A stretch of 64,000 nt of DNA from Uliginosibacterium sp. 31-16 (lineage in GTDB: Bacteria > Pseudomonadota > Gammaproteobacteria > Burkholderiales > Rhodocyclaceae). Positions 54,135-62,685 of this stretch are shown here, one piece after another. Each line of letters opens with the position of its first letter. The stretch's first letter is position 1. Under the pieces are notes generated by a model, which made no database searches, was not told the DNA's origin, and saw nothing but the letters and a program-made list of their open reading frames with translations. The stretch spans positions 1,364,001 through 1,428,000 of the forward strand of contig NZ_JAVALZ010000001.1 in assembly GCF_030730865.1 (NCBI RefSeq), read 5' to 3'. The translations under genes and the position numbers were made by a program.

Positions 54135-55628
54135 ATGAAAAAGTTTCTCGCCATTGCATTGACGGCGCTTGCCGTCATGCTCTCCGGCGCTGCGTCGGCT
54201 GAAGAAGCCGCCAGTGCGCCCGTTGTTGCCGAAGCGTCGGCCCCCGCTGCGGCCACACCGGCTGTGGCACCTGCTGCCGATGCTTCTGCGCCAGCCGCTG
54301 CAGCCACTCCGGCGCCGGTGCCGAATAAGGGTGACAACGCCTGGTTGCTGGTTTCCGCAGCCTTCGTGATCCTGATGTCGATCCCCGGTCTGGCCTTGTT
54401 CTACGGTGGTCTGGTGCGCACCAAGAATGCCTTGTCGGTGTTGATCCAGGTCTTCGTGGTGTTCGCGCTGATTACAGTGCTGTGGGTGGTGTACGGTTAC
54501 TCGCTGGCCTTCACCGAGGGCAATGCTTTCATCGGCAGCTTCAGCAAGATTCTGCTCTCCGGTGTGACGCCTGACAGTGTTGCGGCCACCTTCTCGAAGA
54601 ACACCGTGGTCTCCGAACTGATCTACGTGGCTTTCCAGGGCGCTTTCGCAGCGATCACTGTCGGCCTGATCCTCGGCGCCTTTGCCGAGCGCATCAAGTT
54701 CAGCGCCGTGCTGGCTTTCTCGGTGATCTGGTTCACCTTCTCCTACCTGCCGATCTGTCACATGGTGTGGTACTGGGCGGGTCCGGATGCCTACACCTCG
54801 GCTGACGCAGCAACGGCTGCCGGTGCGACTGCAGGCCAGCTCTTCCAGTGGGGCGCTCTGGACTTCGCGGGTGGCACGGTGGTGCACATCAATGCGGCGG
54901 TGGCCGGTATTGTTGGCGCCTTCCTGGTGGGCAAGCGGATCGGTTTCGGCAAGGAATCAATGGCACCGCACAGCCTGACCATGACCATGATCGGCGCTTC
55001 GCTGCTGTGGGTGGGCTGGTTCGGGTTCAACGCCGGTTCGGCGCTGGAAGCCAATGGTTACGCGGGTCTGGCTTTCGTGAATACCTGGCTGGCAACGGCT
55101 GCGGCAACGATGTCCTGGCTGGTGGCTGAATGGCTGATCAAGGGCAAACCCTCGATGCTGGGTGCTGCTTCCGGTGCGGTGGCGGGTCTGGTGGCGGTGA
55201 CGCCGGCAGCCGGCTTCGTCGGTGTGGGCGGTGCACTGATCATCGGTCTGGCTGCGGGCGTGGTTTGCCTGTGGGGTGTGAATGGTCTGAAGCGCCTGAT
55301 TGGTGCGGATGATGCACTCGACGTGTTTGGTGTGCATGGTGTGGGCGGCATCCTCGGCGCCTTGCTGACCGGCGTGTTTGCAGCTCCGTCGCTGGGCGGC
55401 ATGGGCATCTTCGATTACGTTGCCAACGCGGCTTCGGCTGACTACTCCATCACCGGTCAGGTCTGGATTCAGGCCAAGGCTATCGGCATGACGATCATCT
55501 GGTCTGGCGTGGTGTCCTTCGTGGCCTACAAGCTGGTCGACATGTTCATCGGTCTGCGTGTGCCGGAAGACGAAGAGCGCGAAGGTCTGGACGTTACCAG
55601 CCACGGCGAATCGGCTTACCACTATTGA
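54135..55628 (+). CDS. amtB: Ammonium transporter AmtB
   Basis: A 497-residue transporter. A signal peptide (about 1-22) and an Ala/Pro-rich extension (about 22-68) precede eleven membrane helices. Recognisable motifs: PGLALFYGGLVRTKNALSVL, FSYLPICHMVWYWAG, FAGGTVVHINAAVAGIVGAF and GVHGVGGILGALLTGVFA (pore histidine region). It conducts NH4+/NH3 and is controlled by GlnK. The extension is longer than in E. coli. Confidence 0.97.
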   Translation: MKKFLAIALTALAVMLSGAASAEEAASAPVVAEASAPAAATPAVAPAADASAPAAAATPAPVPNKGDNAWLLVSAAFVILMSIPGLALFYGGLVRTKNALSVLIQVFVVFALITVLWVVYGYSLAFTEGNAFIGSFSKILLSGVTPDSVAATFSKNTVVSELIYVAFQGAFAAITVGLILGAFAERIKFSAVLAFSVIWFTFSYLPICHMVWYWAGPDAYTSADAATAAGATAGQLFQWGALDFAGGTVVHINAAVAGIVGAFLVGKRIGFGKESMAPHSLTMTMIGASLLWVGWFGFNAGSALEANGYAGLAFVNTWLATAAATMSWLVAEWLIKGKPSMLGAASGAVAGLVAVTPAAGFVGVGGALIIGLAAGVVCLWGVNGLKRLIGADDALDVFGVHGVGGILGALLTGVFAAPSLGGMGIFDYVANAASADYSITGQVWIQAKAIGMTIIWSGVVSFVAYKLVDMFIGLRVPEDEEREGLDVTSHGESAYHY

Positions 55629-55659
55629 TTTGATCCGGGTCCGCCAAAAGCGGAATTTC

Positions 55660-55690
55660 ACGGGCGCCTGCGGGCGCCCGTTTTTCTTTT
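55660..55690 (+). terminator. Intrinsic terminator after amtB
   Basis: ACGGGCGCC, loop TGCG, GGCGCCCGT, then TTTTCTTTTT. It ends the nitrogen operon. Confidence 0.88.
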
Positions 55691-55718
55691 TCCGGCCGGA
55701 GATCTTTCGGGCGCCTGC

Positions 55719-55790
55719 CCGAAAGCCGCTTGTGGCAAGCCTCTTCCGGGGGCTCTGCCGGAGAGACCCGTCTGGCAACGGTTTGCAGGC
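55719..55790. repeat. REP-like repeat after amtB
   Basis: CGAAAGCCGC-TTGT-GGCAAGCCTCTTCCGG carries the core, followed by GGGGGCTCTGCCGGAGAGAC and CCGTCTGGCAACGG. It starts just past the terminator. The remaining 160 bp before the lyase gene holds no apparent gene. Confidence 0.6.
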
Positions 55791-55950
55791 ATTGGCCCTG
55801 CAATGCCAGGCGCACAGCCCCTTTGCAAGGGAGTGGTGGACGTCTATCAACACGATAGTCTGGCGCCTTCTCAAGCTCGCTGCCGCGCCAGCCGTAAGTT
55901 ATTCGACGTATCATCGCCGTTCTCGCTCCGCCGCTTCAGGAATGCACACC

Positions 55951-57597
55951 ATGGACAAGATGCTCGCCTACATCCGTCAGTACGCCGATACCATTCTCGA
56001 CAAGTATCGGGACCCCTATCACGGTACGCCGCTGTTTTTTGACGGCATGAACACCTTCACGGGTGAGCCGGTGAAATGGCGCAACATGGAAGGTCGCGAC
56101 TGGGAGCCGTCGAACATCGCGTCGCAGCAGAACCTGTTCCGCACGCTGACGGCGCTGTCGGCCCTGACCGGCGAGCCCAGATACAAGCAGGCCGCCAAGG
56201 ATGCGATCCGCTGGCACTTCGATCATGCCGACGAGAGTGGCTTGCTGACCTGGGGCGGGCACTGTTTCCTGGATCTGAAAACGCTCGACACCGTTGGCCC
56301 CGAGGGCAAGAGCAAGGTGCACGAAATCAAGCACCACTATCCGTTTTACGAACTGATGTTCGAAGTCGATGCGCGTGCTGCTGCCCGCCTGATCAAGGCC
56401 GAGTGGAACTGTCACATCGACAACTGGGAAACCCTGGAGCTGACGCGCCACGGTAGCTACGGCCGGCCGCTGGTCGAAGAGGGCTTCTGGGACAAGCCGA
56501 TGCACCCGGACCTCGAACTGATGCGCGAGGCCAAGGGCCTGTCCTTCGTGAATATCGGCAACGACCTGATCTATTCTGCCGGCCTGCTCGGCCAGATCGT
56601 GCCGGGTGAAGAGAAGGCGCTCGAGTGGGCCGAGTTCATGGCCTGGCAGTACGTGCGTACGCGCTACCCTTCCACGGGTCTGGGCTGTTACCAGTTCAAT
56701 CGTCCGGTCAAGCGCGAGGAGCCGCCAGAAGACGAAAATCACCCGCAATTCACCTACTCCTTCTACGGTGATCGCGCCCAGCGTCAGTTCGGCCCGGAAT
56801 ACGGCGATGTGGCCAAGGAAGCATGGGTGCTGTTCAAGATGGACCCGGACGCCATGAATGGCCCGGAAGGCATCTATGGTGACAGTACGCTGGCCCAGCT
56901 GACCCTCGCGCGCCAGCTCGGTCCCAAGGGCGAGAAGCTCAAGCAGTGGGCGGTTGATGGGCTGGATGCCTGGCTCAAGTATGCCTACGTGCCGGAAACC
57001 AACCAGATCAAACCGATGTTTGCCGACGGCAAGGATCTGACCGGCCACGAATTCAAGCGGCGTGGCTTCTACGGCCGCAAGGGCTGGGTCTTCGAGCGCA
57101 AGCCGATCAATACCATCGTGTTCCTGTCCACCGTCACCGCCTGGGTCATCTCGGGGCGTGATTCCCTGTGGCAGCACGTGGTGGCGATGGCGAAGAACTT
57201 CGGTCTGGGCGAATGGAATCCGGCCGATCCGAAGGCACCGAAGGGGCCGCTGGTGGCGACCAAGGCTGACGCCATCCTGCTCTTCGCAGTGCTTGAAGTC
57301 GCGCGTGCCACGGGAGCCTCAGCCTATCTGGAGCTGGCCAAGAGCATCGGTGAACGGATCATGGAAAAACATGCTCATCGTGGCATGTTCGTGCCGAGCG
57401 AGAAGCACATCCACTGCCGTTTTGACGATACCGATGCGCTGGCGCTGCTGACACTGATCGCCACCGAGCGCGGTTGTCCTGAAGTGGTGCCGGGCTTCCG
57501 TTCGCAGGGCGGCTATATCCATGGCGACACCTTGCTGGCCGATGGGCGCAAGAACATCATGGACATCAAGGACATTTATCCGCTGACGGTTGACTGA
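55951..57597 (+). CDS. Probable (alpha/alpha)-barrel pectate lyase-like enzyme (PL2-type)
   Basis: A 548-residue protein rich in Trp, His and Tyr. It contains DPYHGTPLFFDGMNTFTGEP, NIASQQNLFRTLTALSALTG, LLTWGGHCFLDLKTLDTVGP, VHEIKHHYPFYELMFEVDA and NCHIDNWETLELTRHGSYGR. These resemble the family 2 pectate lyase pattern, which has SN-ASQQN, WGGH and HELK-YP-YELM motifs. The Asp/His metal site of PL2 is not certain. No signal peptide is visible, so it may act inside the cell on oligogalacturonides. It starts at ATG 55951 or 55942. It is single, between a repeat and a terminator. Confidence 0.6.
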   Translation: MDKMLAYIRQYADTILDKYRDPYHGTPLFFDGMNTFTGEPVKWRNMEGRDWEPSNIASQQNLFRTLTALSALTGEPRYKQAAKDAIRWHFDHADESGLLTWGGHCFLDLKTLDTVGPEGKSKVHEIKHHYPFYELMFEVDARAAARLIKAEWNCHIDNWETLELTRHGSYGRPLVEEGFWDKPMHPDLELMREAKGLSFVNIGNDLIYSAGLLGQIVPGEEKALEWAEFMAWQYVRTRYPSTGLGCYQFNRPVKREEPPEDENHPQFTYSFYGDRAQRQFGPEYGDVAKEAWVLFKMDPDAMNGPEGIYGDSTLAQLTLARQLGPKGEKLKQWAVDGLDAWLKYAYVPETNQIKPMFADGKDLTGHEFKRRGFYGRKGWVFERKPINTIVFLSTVTAWVISGRDSLWQHVVAMAKNFGLGEWNPADPKAPKGPLVATKADAILLFAVLEVARATGASAYLELAKSIGERIMEKHAHRGMFVPSEKHIHCRFDDTDALALLTLIATERGCPEVVPGFRSQGGYIHGDTLLADGRKNIMDIKDIYPLTVD

Positions 57598-57620
57598 TGC
57601 ACGCTGCGTGAGCGGTGAGA

Positions 57621-57650
57621 AAGGCGCGGAGTGATTTCCGCGCCTTTTGT
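57621..57650 (+). terminator. Intrinsic terminator after the lyase-like gene
   Basis: AAGGCGCGGA, loop GTGATT, TCCGCGCCTT, then TTG. Confidence 0.85.
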
Positions 57651-57780
57651 TTGTGCGTTTGCGGAACACGACTTTACTTGACCGACATCAGCCAATGCTG
57701 CGCTGCAGCAGCAAAATCCGGCCTTGTGAGGGGGAGGCGAGCTTTCTATGCTTCACTGCATGCAGTTGCGGAGAAGTGCC

Positions 57781-57981
57781 ATGAAGCGTACGCCGATGTT
57801 CCTGATGCTCTTGCTGGCGACAGCGCTGTCTGACAGTCAGACCAGCGGCGCCGTGCGCAGCACGAAACCGCTGCCGGGGACCGACGCGGCCGGGCTTGCG
57901 CTGCAGGGAGCGGACAGCGACAGCTCCGCTCTTGACGAGGCGCATCGCGCCGCTGTCCGGCGGATCAAACCGGCGGCCTGA
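57781..57981 (+). CDS. Small exported peptide, possible
   Basis: A 66-residue ORF with a hydrophobic signal-like N-terminus (MKRTPMFLMLLLATALS) and a hydrophilic tail (VRSTKPLPGTDAAGLALQGA and LDEAHRAAVRRIKPAA). CGGAGAAGTGCC precedes the ATG, a reasonable ribosome site. An ATG at 57748 in frame is less likely. No homology known; codon usage is ordinary. It is 132 bp before thiD. Confidence 0.4.
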   Translation: MKRTPMFLMLLLATALSDSQTSGAVRSTKPLPGTDAAGLALQGADSDSSALDEAHRAAVRRIKPAA

Positions 57982-58113
57982 AGACCCGCGCCGGTACTGC
58001 TTCTTGCGGCAGCCTGCCGGTGCAGCAAGGCTGTGTATGGTGGTGCAGACAGGCACTGCGAAGCGCCGCCGCATCTGCGACAATGGCGCCTCCGGTTTTT
58101 CCGCGTATCCGCC

Positions 58114-58947
58114 ATGACCCGCAGCATTCCCAATGTCGTTTCCATCGCCGGCGTAGACCCCTCGGGCGGGGCTGGCATTCTTGCCGACATCAAATCCTTC
58201 TCGGCGCTTGGCGCCTATGGTTGTGGCGTGGTCGCTGCACTCACCGCACAGAATACGCAGGCGGTCACGGGTGTGCATGTGCCGCCGACCGATTTTCTCC
58301 GTCAGCAGATTGATACCCTGTTTGCCGACGTGCGCATCGATGCGGTCAAACTCGGCATGCTGGGTGCCGCCGATATCGTTGCCACGGTGGCCGAGCGCCT
58401 GCATCACTGGCAGGCCGCAAACGTGGTGTGTGATCCGGTGATGGTCGCCAAGAGCGGCGACCACCTGCTCGCTAAAAGTGCGGTCAGCATGCTGATCGAA
58501 GCCTTGCTGCCGAAGACCTTCATGCTGACGCCGAACCTGCCGGAGGCAGGGGTGCTGCTTGAATGCCGTGCCCCGGAGTCGGTGAAGGAAATGTATCGCG
58601 CGGCCGAGCGTCTGCGCGAGATGCTGCCTGTGTCGAGCGAGCGCTGGGTGCTCCTCAAGGGCGGCCATCTGCCGGGTGACGAGCTGGTCGACCTGCTTTT
58701 CGACGGTGACCACATGATCGAAATGTCCGCACCGCGCATCGCAACGAAGAACACGCATGGCACCGGCTGCTCTCTGTCTTCGGCGATAGCGGCCCTATTG
58801 CCGCAGCATGCCGGAGGATTCCGCCCTGTCGAGAATGCCGTACGCGGCGCGCGCGACTGGCTGCGCGGGGCGATTGCAGCCTCCGGCCAGCTCAGCGTGG
58901 GCCAGGGGCATGGACCGGTGCAGCATTTTCATGCGCTGTGGACATGA
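58114..58947 (+). CDS. thiD: Hydroxymethylpyrimidine/phosphomethylpyrimidine kinase
   Basis: Phosphorylates HMP and HMP-P in thiamine synthesis, after ThiC. The 277-residue ribokinase-like enzyme has VVSIAGVDPSGGAGILADIK, GVVAALTAQNTQAVTGVHVP, VCDPVMVAKSGDHLL, LTPNLPEAGVLL, LLKGGHLPGDELVDLLFDGD and the anion-hole motif THGTGCSLSSAIAALLPQ. ATG 58114 gives the normal start. It overlaps the pseudouridine synthase gene by 4 nt. Confidence 0.97.
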   Translation: MTRSIPNVVSIAGVDPSGGAGILADIKSFSALGAYGCGVVAALTAQNTQAVTGVHVPPTDFLRQQIDTLFADVRIDAVKLGMLGAADIVATVAERLHHWQAANVVCDPVMVAKSGDHLLAKSAVSMLIEALLPKTFMLTPNLPEAGVLLECRAPESVKEMYRAAERLREMLPVSSERWVLLKGGHLPGDELVDLLFDGDHMIEMSAPRIATKNTHGTGCSLSSAIAALLPQHAGGFRPVENAVRGARDWLRGAIAASGQLSVGQGHGPVQHFHALWT

Positions 58948-59636
58948 CGTCCGCAGTGTCTGACGCCCCGCTGGCGCCGCGTGTGCTGTTCAGCCACCCG
59001 GATTTTCTCGTGACCCTCAAACCGGCGGGGGTGAGTTTTCATACCGAGGGCGAGGTGCCCGGCTATGTTGCGCTGGTGAAGGCACTCACCGGCGAACCTG
59101 GCCTGCATCCGGTGCATCGGCTGGATCGCATCACCTCGGGGCTGGTCATTTTTGCCCGGCACGCCGATGCGGCACGTGAATTCGGGCGCATGTTCGAAGA
59201 TGGCGAAGTGGCCAAGTGCTACCTTGCACTTTCTGATCACAAACCGGCGAAAAAGCAGGGCTGGGTGAAAGGCGCCATGCTCAAGGCGCGCGCCGGTTGC
59301 TGGCGCCTGGCTCGTGAAGGTGAGCTGCGCTGCGCCACCCAGTTCTTCAGCTTCTCGGCAGCAGATGGTTTGCGCCTCTTCGTGCTGCGCCCGCTGACCG
59401 GCCGTACCCATCAACTGCGCGTGGCGCTGAAGAGCCTGGGCGCCCCGATCCTGGGCGATGCGCGTTATGGCGGCAGCCCGGCCGACCGCGGTTATCTGCA
59501 TGCCTACGCGTTGCGCTTCACCTGGCAGGACGTATGCTACGACTTCGTCGAGCGTCCCGCCGAGGGGGCGCTCTTTGCGCTGACCAGCGATCAGCTCACC
59601 GGCAAACCCTGGTCACTGCCCTGGCCGGAGGCATGA
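58944..59636 (+). CDS. RluA/RsuA-like RNA pseudouridine synthase (TruC/RluE-like)
   Basis: A 230-residue enzyme. The catalytic Asp lies in HPVHRLDRITSGLVIFARHA; LFVLRPLTGRTHQLRVALKS and GAPILGDARYGGSPADR are the other conserved segments. An S4 domain is lacking. It modifies uridine in rRNA or tRNA; the target is not determined. The start ATG at 58944 overlaps the thiD stop (ATGA), with an alternative GTG at 58938. Confidence 0.9.
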   Translation: MTSAVSDAPLAPRVLFSHPDFLVTLKPAGVSFHTEGEVPGYVALVKALTGEPGLHPVHRLDRITSGLVIFARHADAAREFGRMFEDGEVAKCYLALSDHKPAKKQGWVKGAMLKARAGCWRLAREGELRCATQFFSFSAADGLRLFVLRPLTGRTHQLRVALKSLGAPILGDARYGGSPADRGYLHAYALRFTWQDVCYDFVERPAEGALFALTSDQLTGKPWSLPWPEA

Positions 59637-59677
59637 TCTGGCGCCCATCCATTGCACAGAACGTTTCAGGAGACTCC

Positions 59678-60322
59678 ATGTCCGAACCGCAACAACTCAG
59701 CCCTGTTGAAGCCCGCGTCCTCGGCGTGCTGGTTGAGAAGCAGGCCACCGTGCCGGATACCTACCCGCTGTCGCTGAATGCGCTGATCACCGGCTGCAAC
59801 CAGAAGACCGCGCGCGATCCGGTCATGGAGATCAGCGAATCCGCTGCGCTGGAGGCGCTGGACAGCTTGCGCAGCTACAGCCTGATCGTCGAATCCTCGG
59901 GCGGCCGGGTGACCAAGTACGGTCATAACCTGCCGAAGGTGTTTCAGCTGCCGACTCCCGCCGTCGCCATCGTTACCACCCTGATCCTGCGCGGGCCGCA
60001 GACCGTGGCGGAGCTGCGCGCGAATTGCGAACGGCTGTACCGCTTTGCCGATGCGTCATCGCTGGAAGCCTTCCTTGAAGAGCTTGCCACCCGTGTGGCC
60101 GCGCCGCTGACGGTGCTGCTGCCGCGTGCACCAGGCGCGCGCGAGAGTCGCTGGGCGCATCTGCTGTGTGGCATGCCGGACATCTCCGCGCTGCCCGCCG
60201 CCACTTCACGCGCCAGCGATTCAGGCCTGGCGGCCGATGTCGTCAGCCTGCGCGAAGAGGTCATGCAGCTGCGTGCCGAGGTGGCGGAACTGCGGGCGGA
60301 GCTGAAGGCTCTGCTGGAGTGA
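59678..60322 (+). CDS. YceH-family (DUF480) winged-helix protein
   Basis: A 214-residue protein. The family start LSPVEARVLGVLVEKQATVP leads into two winged helices. YPLSLNALITGCNQKTARDP, ITKYGHNL-like residues (VTKYGHNLPKVFQ) and ILRGPQTVAELRANCERLYR are all typical. A C-terminal coiled coil (about 180-214, LREEVMQLRAEVAELRAELK) is present. Function is unknown, probably regulatory. TTCAGGAGACTCC precedes the ATG. The stop overlaps the following GTG start. Confidence 0.93.
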   Translation: MSEPQQLSPVEARVLGVLVEKQATVPDTYPLSLNALITGCNQKTARDPVMEISESAALEALDSLRSYSLIVESSGGRVTKYGHNLPKVFQLPTPAVAIVTTLILRGPQTVAELRANCERLYRFADASSLEAFLEELATRVAAPLTVLLPRAPGARESRWAHLLCGMPDISALPAATSRASDSGLAADVVSLREEVMQLRAEVAELRAELKALLE

Positions 60323-61053
60323 GCGCCCTGCGCAGCCATCTGTGGCATGCCAGCGGCGGGCTGGTCTACCACTGGCGTGCGCTGCGTTATCGACGCCGTC
60401 TGTGGCAGCCCTTCGCGGCGCAGGTGGCGCGCTGGCTCGCTGACTGGCAGCCCGCGCAGGAGGAACTGGTCATCGTCGGGCCAAGTGCCGGCTATACGCT
60501 GGATGCGGGCTTCCTTGCGCGCTTTGCACGCGTGACGATTCTTGAGCCGGACCCCATCGCCAGGAGCCTCTTGCGGCGGCGCTTTGCAGGTATCCACTTT
60601 GAAAAAGGGCGCGTGGATTGCTTCTCCGGCATGGATGGCCCAAGAGCCTTGTCACAAGCCTATCCGCGGGCAGCCATCCTTTTCGCCAATTCCATCGGCC
60701 AGCAGCTTGAGCGCCTCGACCCGGGCTGGCCGGCAGCGCTGCAGGCTGCCCTGCAAGGGCATTCCTGGGCGAGTTATCACGATGTGACTGCGACTGCGCA
60801 GGCGCCACGGCAGAACGCGGCGGCGCAGTGCTTTGCGTCAGGTGCAAGTCTGGAAGAGGTGCTGGCCGGCTTCTGGCCGGGTGGCGAACTGGTCTTGCAT
60901 GACCATGGCAGCTTTGGAGTGCTGCCGGCGCAGGCGTACGCGATCTGGTCCATCACGCCGCAGCAGCATCATCTGGTGGAGTGGAGCTCCATCACCGTGG
61001 TCGGGCCTTCGAGCATCATGCCGGGGAATTCGGGCATTTCCGGCAGATCGTAG
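60319..61053 (+). CDS. Rossmann-like (methyltransferase-type) protein of unknown function
   Basis: A 244-residue protein starting at GTG 60319, which overlaps the yceH stop (GTGA). Residues about 45-75 (ELVIVGPSAGYTLDAGFLAR then FARVTILEPDPIARSLLRRR) look like the first strands of an S-adenosylmethionine-binding Rossmann fold, with a Gly-poor loop. The rest (AAILFANSIGQQLERLDPGW, SWASYHDVTATAQ) is unfamiliar. The last 28 codons overlap the convergent gene at 60969. Activity is not established. Confidence 0.65.
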   Translation: MSALRSHLWHASGGLVYHWRALRYRRRLWQPFAAQVARWLADWQPAQEELVIVGPSAGYTLDAGFLARFARVTILEPDPIARSLLRRRFAGIHFEKGRVDCFSGMDGPRALSQAYPRAAILFANSIGQQLERLDPGWPAALQAALQGHSWASYHDVTATAQAPRQNAAAQCFASGASLEEVLAGFWPGGELVLHDHGSFGVLPAQAYAIWSITPQQHHLVEWSSITVVGPSSIMPGNSGISGRS

Positions 61054-61262
61054 TCGGATTCAACCAGACGCAGCGTGCTCAGCTGGCGCATGATGTCCTT
61101 CGGGTCGCCGAGCTGTGCGAGCAACTCACTCAGTTCGCCAAAGGGCGTCTTGCCATCCACCATGATCAGGGCACGGCGCAGGCGCGGATTCAGGCCCAGC
61201 GTGCGCTCGCTGATTTCGGCCCGGCCCTTGGCGGTTTTACTGTAAATGGCGACGTCGAACAT
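60969..61262 (-). CDS. Small winged-helix-like protein of unknown function
   Basis: A 97-residue protein. Its start MFDVAIYSKTAKGRAEISER with LGLNPRLRRALIMVDGKTPF is an N-terminal module seen in many betaproteobacterial proteins, thought to be a PatZ-like winged helix. FGELSELLAQLGDPKDIMRQ is the second helical half. The C-terminus overlaps the convergent gene by 85 bp. A perfect Crp-type box lies 158 bp upstream. It probably has a regulatory role, but this is a guess. Confidence 0.75.
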   Translation of the reverse strand: MFDVAIYSKTAKGRAEISERTLGLNPRLRRALIMVDGKTPFGELSELLAQLGDPKDIMRQLSTLRLVESDYDLPEMPEFPGMMLEGPTTVMELHSTR

Positions 61263-61419
61263 GGTGTGGGTTTCGTGACAACTGTGTGAATGCTAGCTGT
61301 CTCAGGGCCCACGGAATACTGTCTGAAGAGGCGATATCGAGCATTTGCGACCGGTGGTTGCCCAAGCCGGACCGGCGAAAAATTGTTCGCTAAATCAACA
61401 ATTTGTCGAATTTGATTAA

Positions 61420-61435
61420 TGTGAAATAAGTCACA
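61420..61435. promoter_or_regulatory. Perfect CRP-consensus dyad in an A/T-rich region
   Basis: TGTGA-AATAAG-TCACA is a perfect palindromic Crp site. It sits in a locally A/T-rich stretch (about 61378-61452) that also has an AATCAA...TTGATT inverted repeat (61392-61417). The next gene downstream on the minus strand is the 97-residue gene. Which Crp/Fnr regulator is involved is unknown. Confidence 0.6.
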
Positions 61436-61442
61436 CAAAAGC

Positions 61443-61474
61443 AAAAATAATTGGGCACCCCGGCAAGGCGCCCA
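61443..61474 (-). terminator. Intrinsic terminator of the ccm operon
   Basis: TGGGCACC (61452-61459) pairs with GGCGCCCA (61467-61474) with one G-T pair; on the minus strand it is followed by ATTATTTTTGCTTTTG. Confidence 0.75.
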
Positions 61475-61481
61475 CCATCGT

Positions 61482-62684
61482 TCAGCGCGGAATTTCTTCG
61501 CTGATGACGAGTTTTATCCCTTGTGCATCCGGCGCGACCGGGGGCGAAAAACCCTGCAAATCGCCAGGCCCGGGAGTGGCATTGCCAGACTTCGAGATCC
61601 GCGCGCCGATGATGATTTTTTCCGGCAGGGCCGCGCCGGCCATCATCAGCGTGGCCTGGCGGAAATCGAAATCCAGCGGCAGATCGCTCACCTTGAAGCG
61701 CAGTGCGGCGAGTGGCGGCCCACCCGCGGCGGGGCGGGCAAACACGAAGAGGCTGGTTTCAGGGCTGATGCCCGCTGCCATCTCTTTTCCCGCGAGGGTG
61801 ATTTTCCCGCTCGCGCTGAGCGAGCCTGCGGCGGGTTGTGCCGGGCTGGCGATCGGCAGGCCAGCGCGTTTGCGCGCCTCGCCAATCATGGTCTGGGCAG
61901 ATTGCGCCATGTCGCTTTGCGGATCGACATGGGCGGCCATCTTTTCCCACAGGCTGACCGCCTGTTTGTAATCGCCCGCGTCGAAGGCAATCGTGCCGGC
62001 CAGGGCCAGCGCCTTGACGTTGGCGGGGTCCAGCTGCAATGCACGTGCGACCAGTTTGGCCGGCTCGCCGGTGAGTGAGCCTCCGGCGCTACCCAAGGCA
62101 TCGGCCCAGTCGGCGAAGGTCTGCGCATTAGCCGGCTGCTTCTGCGCCAGCTTGGCAAAGGTGTCACTGGCGTCCTTGAAGCGCTCCAGCACCATGTAGG
62201 AGCGCCCCAGCATGTGCAGGCCCTCCAGGTCATCGGGATTGGCCGCCACCTTGGCGGCGAGCTTGTCGACCATGGCTTCGATCTGCAGCGGGCTGATGCC
62301 CTGCGGTGCAACGCGCAGTGCCGGGTCCAGTGCGGCCGGATTGCCCAGCGCCAGATACAGCCCCACGGCGAGCAGGGTGCTTGCCAGCCCGGTGGCAATT
62401 GCCCAGCCGCGGCGCGGCACGGCGAGTGCCTGTTCAGCGGGAGCGACATCCGCTTCTGCCAAGGCGCGGCGAGCCAGTTCGTCGAGGCCTTCGGCGTGGG
62501 CGGCAGCGTCGATCTGGCCGGCAGCCAGTTCGGCGTCCAGGGTGGCGCGCTGCTCGCGCAGGATGCGTAGCGCAGGCGCTTCGGCGGGGATTTCGAGCGC
62601 TGCGGGCCGGCGCCACAAGGGCCACAGCAGCACGGCGAGTACGGCGAGCAGGAGCAGGCCGGCGGCAATCAGGAAGGGGCTCAT
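61482..62684 (-). CDS. ccmI: Cytochrome c biogenesis protein CcmI (TPR)
   Basis: A 400-residue membrane protein that presents apocytochrome c to the heme lyase. There are two membrane helices (about 3-22 and 90-115) and a cytoplasmic Arg/Asp-rich loop (EIPAEAPALRILREQRATLD). Periplasmic TPR repeats follow (NPDDLEGLHMLGRSYMVLER, DPANVKALALAGTIAFDAG), and a C-terminal beta domain (ITLAGKEMAAGISPETSLFV, KVSDLPLDFDFRQA) ends in KLVISEEIPR. It is the last gene of the ccm operon. Confidence 0.93.
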   Translation of the reverse strand: MSPFLIAAGLLLLAVLAVLLWPLWRRPAALEIPAEAPALRILREQRATLDAELAAGQIDAAAHAEGLDELARRALAEADVAPAEQALAVPRRGWAIATGLASTLLAVGLYLALGNPAALDPALRVAPQGISPLQIEAMVDKLAAKVAANPDDLEGLHMLGRSYMVLERFKDASDTFAKLAQKQPANAQTFADWADALGSAGGSLTGEPAKLVARALQLDPANVKALALAGTIAFDAGDYKQAVSLWEKMAAHVDPQSDMAQSAQTMIGEARKRAGLPIASPAQPAAGSLSASGKITLAGKEMAAGISPETSLFVFARPAAGGPPLAALRFKVSDLPLDFDFRQATLMMAGAALPEKIIIGARISKSGNATPGPGDLQGFSPPVAPDAQGIKLVISEEIPR

Positions 62685-62685
62685 G

